DNA of 42,293 bases, from positions 1-42,293 of the IMG/VR virus record IMGVR_UViG_3300005613_000135; one strand, 5' to 3'. Below the pieces are notes generated by a model. The model saw nothing but the letters and a program-made list of their open reading frames with translations, had not been told where the DNA came from and ran no database searches. Position numbers and translations under genes: made by a program. This stretch comes from a virus. Of this stretch, positions 8,114 through 15,833 are shown piece by piece. The first letter of the stretch is position 1; each line of letters begins with the position of its first letter.

Positions 8114-8737
8114 ATGAAATCAGTAGGCATAGATAGATCACAACATAATTTTGATTTCACCAGAAGGTGGTTTTTGAATAGAAATGCCTCTACCTTTTGC
8201 AAGTACATATTACCTAAATGGAAAGACAAAAAATTAATATATCTTGAATTAGGTGTGTTTGAAGGAATGTCAATGGTATGGATGATGCAAAATATATTGA
8301 CTCATCCAGAATCCTATGCAGTAGGAATAGATCCTTGGTTAATTACTAGAAAATTACTTGGAAATGTAATGGAACAAGTTATGGAAAGGGCTTTCCATAA
8401 TACAAAATGTTTTCCTAATTGCAAATTGATAAGAGGCAGTAGTGTAGAAGTTCTTAACAGAATGCGGGGAAAAAAGGGATTTGAAGGCATAAAGAAAAAT
8501 ACTGTAGACTTATGTATGATTGACGGAGATCATAATAGTTTGGGGGTGTTAAGTGATTGTTATGCCTGTTATAATCTTATAAAAACAGGTGGTTGGATGT
8601 TATTTGATGATGTAGAAAATAGAATAGAAAAGAAAGATCATGTAAAGCAAGGTTTAAGTAGATTTTTAGAAGAATATGAAGGAAAGGTAAAAATGATTTG
8701 GAAACACAACTTTATGGAATGTTATGAAAAATTATGA
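8114..8737 (+). CDS. Class I SAM-dependent methyltransferase
   Basis: 207 residues. Motif I is YLELGVFEGMSMVWM, strand 2 ends in AVGIDPW, and LCMIDGDHN plus GGWMLFDDV are the conserved strand 4 and 5 segments of the Methyltransf_24 type, which includes sugar and macrocin O-methyltransferase-like proteins. A Shine-Dalgarno AGGAG lies at 8098-8102. It stands apart from the tandem pair at 10.2-11.4 kb in sequence but shares the same fold and the IDGDH/IDANH-type signature. Confidence 0.75.
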   Translation: MKSVGIDRSQHNFDFTRRWFLNRNASTFCKYILPKWKDKKLIYLELGVFEGMSMVWMMQNILTHPESYAVGIDPWLITRKLLGNVMEQVMERAFHNTKCFPNCKLIRGSSVEVLNRMRGKKGFEGIKKNTVDLCMIDGDHNSLGVLSDCYACYNLIKTGGWMLFDDVENRIEKKDHVKQGLSRFLEEYEGKVKMIWKHNFMECYEKL

Positions 8738-8779
8738 CAATTCTTTTATATTTATTTAATAACCCAAGAAGGTGTACTA

Positions 8780-9415
8780 ATGCAATTAAAAGTATACGAT
8801 GATTATTATAAGTATGTACGTTCACAGCAAAAGACCGTACATAGGAGGGGCATAGCTTGTTATTTTACAGATGTAGAAATACAAAAAATATGTGAGTGGA
8901 TAAAAGCAAAAGGTATAGAACCTCTAAAAGCTGTTTGTCATGGAGCTAGGAATGGGGCAGAAGCGGATGAATTTGTAAGCAATTTTCCAGGGTTGGAAGC
9001 TTTTGGAACTGATTTATTTCCTTATTCTGGACGCAGTGTAAAAATAAAGACCAATTCTAAAGTAATAGAACACGATTTTTCTAAAGAAGTGAAGGAATGG
9101 AAAGATTCTTTTGATATTGTTTATACAAATAGTTTAGATCATGCAAGATACCCTGAAAAAACTTTGCGTGTTTGGTTAGATCAATTAACGGCAAATGGGT
9201 TTTTATTTGTACAATGGACTTCTGGGCATGTGATAGCAAGTGGAGGGGATTGTTTTGGAGCTACATTATATGAGTATATACAATTGATAAATTCTGTAGG
9301 TACAGTTGTTGATTTAATATACAACAAATCGCCTTATATGAAACACAATAATAGAAGAAGAAGGGCTTTAGAATCTATTGTTGTTGTAGGATGTAAAGAT
9401 GACAAGAAAAGCTAG
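8780..9415 (+). CDS. Class I SAM methyltransferase-like protein
   Basis: 211 residues. The segment AVCHGARNGAEADEF replaces the usual GxGxG loop. GTDLFPYSG and FDIVYTNSLDHARYPEKTL follow the pattern of Methyltransf_11-type enzymes, the latter normally reading NSLEHV. The deviating glycine loop makes SAM binding less certain than for its neighbours. A Shine-Dalgarno AAGGTG lies 7 nt before the ATG. The 3' end overlaps the GSCFA gene by 17 nt. Confidence 0.65.
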   Translation: MQLKVYDDYYKYVRSQQKTVHRRGIACYFTDVEIQKICEWIKAKGIEPLKAVCHGARNGAEADEFVSNFPGLEAFGTDLFPYSGRSVKIKTNSKVIEHDFSKEVKEWKDSFDIVYTNSLDHARYPEKTLRVWLDQLTANGFLFVQWTSGHVIASGGDCFGATLYEYIQLINSVGTVVDLIYNKSPYMKHNNRRRRALESIVVVGCKDDKKS

Positions 9416-10244
9416 AAGATTAAGGTTTTATAAAAAGGGTTTGTTTATAAAATCTAAAAAACATTCGTTGATCAATAAGGACTCTAAAATATTAACAATA
9501 GGAAGTTGTTTTGCTTTAGAACTAAGAAAATGGCTTACGAACAATGGTTACAATGCCTTTGAGCAAGATAAGTATGAATTGATTTGGTATAATACTTATA
9601 CCATTCTTTATGAGTTTGCAAGAATAGTTAATAAATGGAAACAAAAAGACAAAGACATATGGCAATTATCAGATGGTAGATGGCAAGATCCATACAGAAG
9701 GTGTGTATTTTCAGACACTAAAATAGAATTACTATTAGAAATAAGAAGACTGGATAATATTTTAGGAGAAGCTATAAAAAGTTCTAATGTAATTATTATT
9801 ACATTGGGACTAACAGAAGTATTTGTAAAAAGAGACGGAAATGTTATTTGTGGTGTTCCTGGATATTGTGGTGGGGGAGGACACGATTGCTCTTTTTTAG
9901 CTAGTAATTATGTACAGAATTACGAAAATATAAAGAAAGTTGTAGAATATCTAGCAGAAGTTAATCCAACTTGTAATTTAGTCTTGACGGTATCTCCGGT
10001 TCCTTTCTTTGCTACTTTTAGAGAATTAGATCATTTAGTGGCTAACACAGCTAGCAAATCTATATTAAGGGCTGTAGCTGATGAAATAACTAAAAATTGT
10101 AATAATGTGTATTACTTTCATAGTTACGAAATGGTAGCTTGTGAAGACAGACAGAATGTATACAAACCAGATGGAAGGCATATCAGATCCAGTTACGTAA
10201 AAAAAATAATGGGTGAATTTGAAAGGTTTTTTATAGAAAAATGA
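9399..10244 (+). CDS. GSCFA-domain SGNH-type hydrolase
   Basis: 281 residues. ILTIGSCFALELRKWL (about residues 30-45) is the family-defining GSCFA motif carrying the candidate nucleophilic Ser. VIIITLGLTEVF supplies the block with a conserved Gly, and the C-terminal YKPDGRHIR gives the Asp-x-x-His pair expected for an SGNH catalytic dyad. Family members are presumed esterases/acyl hydrolases, some tied to surface polysaccharides. A role in de-acylating or acyl-transferring the glycan is inference. Overlap with both neighbours indicates coupled translation. Confidence 0.75.
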   Translation: MTRKARRLRFYKKGLFIKSKKHSLINKDSKILTIGSCFALELRKWLTNNGYNAFEQDKYELIWYNTYTILYEFARIVNKWKQKDKDIWQLSDGRWQDPYRRCVFSDTKIELLLEIRRLDNILGEAIKSSNVIIITLGLTEVFVKRDGNVICGVPGYCGGGGHDCSFLASNYVQNYENIKKVVEYLAEVNPTCNLVLTVSPVPFFATFRELDHLVANTASKSILRAVADEITKNCNNVYYFHSYEMVACEDRQNVYKPDGRHIRSSYVKKIMGEFERFFIEK

Positions 10245-10795
10245 AAACACATTCAAGATCGTTAGTAGGTATAATAAAAGAAAATAATGAGAATCCTAAA
10301 ATAGGATGTGAAGTGGGTGTATGGGAAGGGGGCAATAGTACAAGTCTACTTAAATCATTTAGTGATTTACATTTGATAATGGTGGATCGTTATGGATTGT
10401 TAACTAAGAAAGAAAAAAGATCGGATAGACGATTAGCAAGGAAAACACAAGATGAGATGTATGAAGCTATGCTGGTAGCTTTGAAAAGGACTGAACCATT
10501 TTGTAATAGAAGGACTGTTTTAGTAGGTAATTCTTTAGATTGCTCTTTTCTTGTTAAAGACAATTTACTTGATTTCATATTTATAGATGCTAATCACACT
10601 TATGAGTCTGTAAAGATAGATATAAATACTTGGTATAGTAAAGTGAAAAGTGGAGGAATATTGTCCGGTCATGATTACAGAAGTTCTGGTAGAAAAGCTG
10701 GTGTAAAAAAAGCTGTGTTAGAGTTTGCAAAACAAATAGATATAGAAAAGGTTGAAACTGCTCCTGGTTTAGTTTGGTGGTTTATAAAGAAATGA
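10241..10795 (+). CDS. Class I SAM methyltransferase (tandem paralogue A)
   Basis: 184 residues. GCEVGVWEGGNSTSLL is motif I, MVDRYGL ends strand 2, DFIFIDANHTYESVKIDI is the strand-4 signature, and GGILSGHDY marks strand 5. These are hallmarks of Methyltransf_24-type enzymes. The next gene is a clear paralogue with the same motifs in the same order. The GHDY near the end may bind a divalent metal, as in related O-methyltransferases. The ATGA overlap with the GSCFA gene suggests co-translation. Confidence 0.8.
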   Translation: MKTHSRSLVGIIKENNENPKIGCEVGVWEGGNSTSLLKSFSDLHLIMVDRYGLLTKKEKRSDRRLARKTQDEMYEAMLVALKRTEPFCNRRTVLVGNSLDCSFLVKDNLLDFIFIDANHTYESVKIDINTWYSKVKSGGILSGHDYRSSGRKAGVKKAVLEFAKQIDIEKVETAPGLVWWFIKK

Positions 10796-11361
10796 AAAGG
10801 GAAAGTTTTTCTCCTACAGAAGTTTTAATAGAGTTGATAAAGGATCATATAGGTGTTCCTAAATTAGGATGTGAAATAGGTGTTTGGAAGGCTAAGAATG
10901 CCTGTTTACTTTTAAAGGAATTTACTGGACTTCATTTGTTATTAGTTGATCGTTATAAAGTATATGATGAGGAAGAAAAGAAGCATTCAAGAGTATGTGG
11001 AAGAGTAAATCAAAATGATATGTATAGGATATTGAAAAATAGTATCTCTAGGACTAGAAAAATATCTACTCCAAGTATTTTTATGATAAGCGATTCTACT
11101 TTGCCAATTGATATAATAGAGAATGAACAATTTGACTATGTATTTATAGATGCTAACCATACATATGAAACAGTTAGTAAAGACTTATTAAATTGGATAC
11201 CAAAGGTAAGACTTGGGGGTTTGGTTTGTGGTCATGATTATGGTGGAGGACGAAACAAAAGAGGATTTTTCGGAGTGACTAAGGCGGTAAACGACTATGC
11301 ATTAAAACACGGTATAAAAATAAAGGAATCACCTGCCTGTATTTGGAGTTTTGTGAAGTGA
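10792..11361 (+). CDS. Class I SAM methyltransferase (tandem paralogue B)
   Basis: 189 residues from the ATG at 10792, which overlaps the previous TGA; an in-frame GTG at 10774 is less likely. Motifs match paralogue A: GCEIGVWKAKNACLLL, LVDRYK, YVFIDANHTYETVSKDL, GGLVCGHDY. Retention of two diverged copies side by side suggests duplication followed by specialisation, for example for two hydroxyls or two sugars. Confidence 0.8.
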   Translation: MKRESFSPTEVLIELIKDHIGVPKLGCEIGVWKAKNACLLLKEFTGLHLLLVDRYKVYDEEEKKHSRVCGRVNQNDMYRILKNSISRTRKISTPSIFMISDSTLPIDIIENEQFDYVFIDANHTYETVSKDLLNWIPKVRLGGLVCGHDYGGGRNKRGFFGVTKAVNDYALKHGIKIKESPACIWSFVK

Positions 11362-11900
11362 TTGATTATGGTTCTTTTCTATTTGCTTGTCCACCTAGAA
11401 CTGGTACAACATGGTTTGTAAAAGCTTGTCAATTGGTTGGGTTGGGTGTAGGTTTTACGGACAAAGCCCACACACCTTTCTGTTGTAAAAAAGATTGCAA
11501 TATAAAAATCTCACTAGTAAGACATCCTTGTAATTGGATAACAAGTTGTTACTCAGCAGTAGTTAATAAAGATCCTTGTTATTTATTTTTAGGACCATTT
11601 ACTTGTTTGGACACAACTTCTTTGAATTCATTTGTAAGGGATTATTTAAATAAGTTCCCAGGTTATATAAGTATACTGTTTTCAAAGTATAAAGCGGATA
11701 CTTATATGCGATTAGAAGATATGCCTTGGGCTTTCATAGAATTTGCTGAATCTTTGGGGTCTGGTTTGTATAATATAGACTTATGTAGAAACTTAAAAAA
11801 ACAAAATGTAACTGAGACTTTATATTTTATGAAACCTGAATATAGAGACAAATTAAGGGAGTCCGATCGGTTATTATATGACACTTACGATTATTACTGA
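11358..11900 (+). CDS. P-loop sulfotransferase (2 of 3)
   Basis: 180 residues from the GTG at 11358, which overlaps the upstream TGA (GTGA). FACPPRTGTTWFVKA (about residues 9-23) is a strong PAPS 5'-phosphosulfate loop. KISLVRHPCNWITSCYS (about 53-69) is the 3'-phosphate motif with the conserved Arg and downstream Ser. The rest is short, as in bacterial and phage minimal sulfotransferases. It presumably sulfates a glycan component made by the neighbouring enzymes. Confidence 0.8.
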   Translation: MIDYGSFLFACPPRTGTTWFVKACQLVGLGVGFTDKAHTPFCCKKDCNIKISLVRHPCNWITSCYSAVVNKDPCYLFLGPFTCLDTTSLNSFVRDYLNKFPGYISILFSKYKADTYMRLEDMPWAFIEFAESLGSGLYNIDLCRNLKKQNVTETLYFMKPEYRDKLRESDRLLYDTYDYY

Positions 11901-11909
11901 GGCACTAAC

Positions 11910-12638
11910 ATGAAATCATATATCATTATTCCTGCTAGAATGGAAAGTGAAAGACTTCCTAATAAACCTCTATTGGAAATGAATGGTAAACCTTTATTGC
12001 AATGGACACATGAAAGAGCTTTACAAGTAGGGGCTGATAATGTTTTAGTTACTACACCAGACCAAGAGATTATTAATTTTTGCAATAAGAACAACATGGA
12101 ATGCTATGAGTCAAGTTATGATAATCCTACAGGAACTCACAGATGTGCTGAGATTATTTTTAGGTTAGAAATTGAACAGGAAAATGATATACAAAATGAA
12201 AATGAACGAACAGTAATAGTGAATTGGCAATGTGATGAACCTCTTATTGAGCCAGATGATGTTTTTAAATTAATGAATGCAGTGGATTTGTTTTTTGATA
12301 TAGGGACGTTAGTAGCTCCATTATGGCCTGGTTTGATGGAGGATAGAAACATTACTAAAGCAATAGTAGGTAAAAACGCGATTGCTCATTGGTTTACCAG
12401 AACTCCTACTAATTATGCCAAAGGACATATAGGTATTTACGCATTTCGACAACCCACTTTGAAGAAACTAAAGAAATTACGTGTTACCGAACTTAGTAAA
12501 CAAGAATCTTTAGAACAATTAACATGGATAGAAAATGGATTTACTATTGGTTCTATAGGAACAAAAGAAATGCCCTTATCCATAAATTGTCCTGAAGATA
12601 TTGAATTATTTAATGAGTTGCACAATGCCAGCTTGTAG
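11910..12638 (+). CDS. kdsB: 3-deoxy-manno-octulosonate cytidylyltransferase-like (KdsB-type)
   Basis: 242 residues, close to the usual ~250 for KdsB. IIIPARMESERLPNKPLLEM is the CTP-binding N-terminal signature. DNPTGTHRCAEI aligns with the sugar-recognition block (usually SGTERxAEV), and VNWQCDEPLIEP aligns with VNxQGDEPxI, with Cys replacing Gly. KdsB makes CMP-Kdo from CTP and Kdo. Related CMP-sugar synthetases use other ulosonates, so the substrate here could be a Kdo-like acidic sugar. It has its own Shine-Dalgarno (GAGG at 11899-11902). Confidence 0.85.
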   Translation: MKSYIIIPARMESERLPNKPLLEMNGKPLLQWTHERALQVGADNVLVTTPDQEIINFCNKNNMECYESSYDNPTGTHRCAEIIFRLEIEQENDIQNENERTVIVNWQCDEPLIEPDDVFKLMNAVDLFFDIGTLVAPLWPGLMEDRNITKAIVGKNAIAHWFTRTPTNYAKGHIGIYAFRQPTLKKLKKLRVTELSKQESLEQLTWIENGFTIGSIGTKEMPLSINCPEDIELFNELHNASL

Positions 12639-12693
12639 TAAATGCAAATAATTTTTATTTTGAGTATGTAGGAAAGTAGAAGGTAGTTTTTAT

Positions 12694-13446
12694 ATGATAA
12701 AAGTGGAATTAGTAAGTCATTGTTATTCTGCTGTTTTTTCACATTATGCCAGTGCTCTTTGTTATCAATTGAGTTCTTTTATTTTGTATAGACAAAGGTA
12801 TCCTTCAAATATAGAAGTAGTAGCTACAATATGTTGTACAAAAGAAGACATTAGGACCAGAAAAGTATTGGCTTGGTATGATTTAGAAAGATTAAAATAC
12901 CATGGACTTTCACTTAATGTCTATTATTTAGAACCTAGCTTTTTAGGACGTAGAGCTATTGGAAGAAATATAGTAGCCAAGAAAAGTAAATCAGATATTG
13001 TCTGGTTTGCTGATGTAGATCAGGTTTATAAGAATGGTTGTTTAGATGATTTGGCAGAAATGGATTGGCCTAGAGATTCTGTAATGGTATATCCAAAGAA
13101 AATAAAAATACACAAGGATCATGCTATAGGAGATAAAGCTACATCACTTGTAGAAAATGATCCTAAGTTAGTGGATATAAATATAGATGATTTTGTAGAC
13201 AAACGATATGGAAAGGCTATTGGTGGAGTACAAATAGTCCAAGGTGATTTCGCTAGAAAACATGGTTATTTACAAAACAACCATAAATGGCAAAAACCCA
13301 CAAATGGTGAATTTGTTGCCTGCAGATGTGATATTCCATATAGACGTTATTGTAAAGAATATGGAGAAATAACTGGTATTGATTTACTTGGAATGTACCG
13401 TATCAGGCATACGGAAGCTGCACATGGAAGACCTCCAAAGGTATAA
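12694..13446 (+). CDS. GT-A type glycosyltransferase
   Basis: 250 residues. The N-terminal HCYSAVFSHYASALCYQL is followed by a beta-alpha segment. IVWFADVDQVYKNGCLDD (about residues 103-120) carries a D-x-D metal-binding motif. A later GGVQIVQGDFARKHGY fits the acceptor side of family 2-like or phage-type glycosyltransferases. No membrane helix. A leader of 55 nt with SD-like AGAAGGT precedes the ATG. Confidence 0.7.
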   Translation: MIKVELVSHCYSAVFSHYASALCYQLSSFILYRQRYPSNIEVVATICCTKEDIRTRKVLAWYDLERLKYHGLSLNVYYLEPSFLGRRAIGRNIVAKKSKSDIVWFADVDQVYKNGCLDDLAEMDWPRDSVMVYPKKIKIHKDHAIGDKATSLVENDPKLVDINIDDFVDKRYGKAIGGVQIVQGDFARKHGYLQNNHKWQKPTNGEFVACRCDIPYRRYCKEYGEITGIDLLGMYRIRHTEAAHGRPPKV

Positions 13447-13448
13447 CA

Positions 13449-14153
13449 ATGTCTGCACTAATAAAACAAAATAGGGTTTTGTTTTTACACATACCAAGAA
13501 CTGGTGGGACTTGGGTAAAAAAAGCTATAAATTTGTTGGAAATACCGGTAACTAATTATAATGTCAGATTTCAAATTTATATTGCTAAGAAACATGGCTT
13601 ATTAGCTCATATTAGACGTCCTTTTAGAGCTAGAATTGACAGTACTTTTTGTTTTGTAAGACATCCTATAACTTTTTATGAATCTGTTTGGAAATATATA
13701 ATTACTACAGATTATAATGGTAAAAGATATATAAAATTATCTAATAAATGGAGATGGCATCCACTTACTAAAGCTGTTGAACAGTACAAGCAATTAGCTA
13801 ATGATAAAAGAAATAAGGAAATAGATTTTAATGATTGGGTTACGTTAATGTTGTGTAATGAACCTATGTGGTGTACAAGATTAATGGAACAATATATAGG
13901 ACCAGAAGGAGGTGAGTTTTGTAAATTCATAGGAAGAACTGAAACACTTTCAAATGATTTTGTAGAAGCTCTTAATTTCTTTAGAATAAAAACGAACGTA
14001 GATTTAAGTGTATTAAATACACTAAAAAAACAAAACACAAGAGAAGGTGTTATTAGATGGGATGAGGATGTTAAGTCTTTTGTTTTAGACACAGAAAGAC
14101 TTTTTATAAGACGTTTTTACGATAGCAATAAAGATAAGCGTATTTATGTTTAA
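13449..14153 (+). CDS. P-loop sulfotransferase (3 of 3)
   Basis: 234 residues. LFLHIPRTGGTWVKKA (about residues 11-26) is the PAPS-binding loop with the HIPRTGGT form found in Sulfotransfer_2-type enzymes. STFCFVRHPITFYESVWKYI (about 59-78) is the 3'-phosphate motif. LKKQNTREG near the C-terminus resembles the K/R-N basic patch that contacts the nucleotide. It is the longest and most canonical of the three. The next ATG starts inside its 3' end. Confidence 0.8.
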   Translation: MSALIKQNRVLFLHIPRTGGTWVKKAINLLEIPVTNYNVRFQIYIAKKHGLLAHIRRPFRARIDSTFCFVRHPITFYESVWKYIITTDYNGKRYIKLSNKWRWHPLTKAVEQYKQLANDKRNKEIDFNDWVTLMLCNEPMWCTRLMEQYIGPEGGEFCKFIGRTETLSNDFVEALNFFRIKTNVDLSVLNTLKKQNTREGVIRWDEDVKSFVLDTERLFIRRFYDSNKDKRIYV

Positions 14154-14439
14154 CTGGCTTAAAAATATAATACGTAATTGGCTAGAGGAAGATGAATTAA
14201 ATTTCGATTTGGAATGTATTATTTGGGAAGAAAATACTACTAAATTTATTAACTATAATATAATTGGAAGCAATGGGGTATATTTAATAGGAGTTCCCAT
14301 AAATGAAAAAGCTGGTTGTCGTATGATAAGGATAGAGGAAGCTAAGAATAAAAAGCAATTTACTAAGCTATGGATGCACTTTTGTAAAGACAAACAAGTT
14401 ACTTGGGAAGACGGTACTCCTTATGTTCCTAATCGATAG
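14146..14439 (+). CDS. Hypothetical protein
   Basis: 97 residues with an amphipathic N-terminus (MFNWLKNIIRNWLEED) and no recognisable motif. It overlaps the upstream sulfotransferase by 8 nt. Its 3' end runs 19 nt into the convergent epimerase gene. It is the last plus-strand gene of the glycan cassette. Confidence 0.6.
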   Translation: MFNWLKNIIRNWLEEDELNFDLECIIWEENTTKFINYNIIGSNGVYLIGVPINEKAGCRMIRIEEAKNKKQFTKLWMHFCKDKQVTWEDGTPYVPNR

Positions 14440-15377
14440 GACTTGTACCAATTAGTAAATTTCTCTAAGCCTATTTCTATTGATGTACAAGGTCCAAACC
14501 CTACTTGTTTTATAGTTTCTTTCATATCTGCATAAGTAACTAACATCTCTCCTGGTTGCATAGGAATCATTATTTTCTCTGCCTTCTTACCTAAATATTT
14601 TTCAAGCAGAGAAATCATATGTAGTAAATGAATTGGTTTATTATTACCTATATTAAATACGCTGCAAGTTTCTTCTACATCCAATAAACCAATTGTTATC
14701 TTTACCGCATCATCTATGTAGGTAAAATCTCTTTTCATTTCACCTTTATTATGAATGTAAATTGGGATGTCATTCGTAATAGCCTCAGAGAACAAAAATA
14801 TAGACATATCAGGTCTACCCCAAGGACCGTATACTGTGAAGTAGCGTATGCCTGTGGTTTTCAATCCGTACAGATGAGAATAAGAATAAGCCATTAGCTC
14901 ATTCGATTTCTTAGTAGCTGCATAAAGATTGATTGGGGCATTTGTATTATCTTCTATGGAAAAGGGAATATCTGCATTTCTACCATAGACGGAACTGGAA
15001 GAAGCATAAATGAATTGCTTTACTTTGTACTGTCTACACAACTCTAAGATATTTCCGAAACCCAGTAGGTTTGTAGTAAAGTACTCGTAAGGATGATCGA
15101 ATGAATGACATACACCTGCTTGTGCTGCTAAATGAATTACTACCTCTGGTTTTTCATAGTTAAATATAGGTACTAATAAATCCCCATTATTTATATCTCG
15201 TTTTGTAAAAAGAAATCTTTGTTGATTTTGTAATTGTTTTAACCTATCATATTTCAGATGAGGTGAATAATAATCATTTAGATTATCAATTCCAATTACA
15301 CTATGACCTTGTTTCAGTAATTGTTTGGTAACATGGAAACCAATAAAACCCGCTGCACCAGTTACAATTATTTTCAT
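14421..15377 (-). CDS. UDP-glucuronate 4-epimerase-like NAD-dependent epimerase
   Basis: 318 residues on the minus strand, the only clear minus-strand gene in the window. The Rossmann NAD loop is VTGAAGFIGFHV (residues 5-16). The catalytic Y-x3-K is YAATK (Y152, K156), preceded by YASSSSVYG. IRYFTVYGPWGRPDMSIFLF is characteristic of the UDP-glucuronate 4-epimerase subgroup (CapI/LpsL type), which makes UDP-galacturonate. It would supply an acidic sugar donor to the cassette. AAGGAG lies upstream of its ATG, and a good sigma-70-type promoter lies further upstream. It converges on, and overlaps by 19 nt, the gene ending at 14439. Confidence 0.9.
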   Translation of the reverse strand: MKIIVTGAAGFIGFHVTKQLLKQGHSVIGIDNLNDYYSPHLKYDRLKQLQNQQRFLFTKRDINNGDLLVPIFNYEKPEVVIHLAAQAGVCHSFDHPYEYFTTNLLGFGNILELCRQYKVKQFIYASSSSVYGRNADIPFSIEDNTNAPINLYAATKKSNELMAYSYSHLYGLKTTGIRYFTVYGPWGRPDMSIFLFSEAITNDIPIYIHNKGEMKRDFTYIDDAVKITIGLLDVEETCSVFNIGNNKPIHLLHMISLLEKYLGKKAEKIMIPMQPGEMLVTYADMKETIKQVGFGPCTSIEIGLEKFTNWYKSYRLGT

Positions 15378-15412
15378 TTGAAATAACTCCTTCTGTTTTA
15401 AAATACTCGAAC

Positions 15413-15441
15413 ATTATAAGATAACTGATAAAAATGTTCAA
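15413..15441 (-). promoter_or_regulatory. Sigma-70-type promoter for the epimerase
   Basis: Read on the minus strand, TTGAAC (15436-15441) is followed by a 17-nt spacer and TATAAT (15413-15418), close to the consensus for both boxes. The epimerase start codon is about 35 nt downstream, with an AAGGAG site between. This would let the epimerase be expressed by host RNA polymerase independently of the plus-strand cassette. Confidence 0.7.
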
Positions 15442-15547
15442 TAGAGTATTCTGTGAATCTCAAAATTTCTTGCAGAGATTTCCAATAATCTACAATGCCG
15501 AGCGAATTGCTTTCCAGTAACTAACAGACACTTACCGAGGAAAAACA

Positions 15548-15640
15548 ATGGATTCATATCAAGATTTCAAAGAAAATCTAGAAGAATTAGTAACTGAATG
15601 GGTAAAGAAGTTTCCTTCCAGTGAACTAAAATCATTTTAA
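15548..15640 (+). CDS. Small acidic hypothetical protein (30 aa)
   Basis: An ATG with a good Shine-Dalgarno (GAGG at 15537-15540, spacing 7) opens a 30-residue ORF ending in TAA. The product is amphipathic and acidic (MDSYQDFKENLEELVTEWVK...). No homology is recognisable. It is the only candidate gene in the 456-nt gap between the epimerase and the sigma factor. The stretch before it (15442-15547) shows only a weak possible promoter. Confidence 0.45.
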   Translation: MDSYQDFKENLEELVTEWVKKFPSSELKSF

Positions 15641-15695
15641 TTTTTGTATGCCTGTACAAAGGCTTTGTATTTGTGACGTGACGTGATAAACTGTA

Positions 15696-15772
15696 CCCGC
15701 TGCAACGGGGGCTCGATTCTAATAGTTACTGAGCAGACTCGTCTGGGTAAATTAAAAATCGAGCCTACCCAG
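15696..15772 (+). ncRNA. Candidate structured RNA with pseudoknot upstream of the sigma factor
   Basis: Three perfect helices can be drawn. P1 is CCCG (15696-15699) with CGGG (15706-15709). P2 is GGCTCGATT (15710-15718) with AATCGAGCC (15757-15765). P3 is CTGGGTA (15743-15749) with TACCCAG (15766-15772). P3 pairs the P2 loop with bases immediately after P2, giving a pseudoknot, or an alternative fold if P2 and P3 exclude each other. There is no ORF in it, and a terminator follows at once. It does not fit a tRNA cloverleaf. No known class is recognised. Confidence 0.55.
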
Positions 15773-15777
15773 CAATA

Positions 15778-15814
15778 GCCTCTAGTAGGTTGCAGCCTAC
15801 TAGGGGCATTTTTA
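15778..15814 (+). terminator. Rho-independent terminator
   Basis: A 12-bp stem (15778-15789 with 15796-15807, one G-T pair) closes a 6-nt loop and is followed by CATTTTTAG. It ends the structured RNA and lies just before the SD (GGGAGAGG) of the sigma-like gene. It could either release a small RNA or attenuate transcription into the next operon. Confidence 0.8.
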
Positions 15815-15833
15815 GTTTAATGGGAGAGGAAAG

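Noticed and set aside
13712-14092. 126-codon open frame on the minus strand
   Set aside because: It is a shadow of the third sulfotransferase, whose PAPS motifs are clear on the plus strand.
15470-15496. Plus-strand promoter TTGCAG / TACAAT
   Set aside because: The spacer is only 15 nt and both boxes are imperfect, so it is not listed as a feature.
15696-15814. tRNA or tmRNA
   Set aside because: GGCTCGATT resembles part of a T-arm, but no cloverleaf with acceptor, D and anticodon stems fits, and the pairing found crosses it as a pseudoknot.
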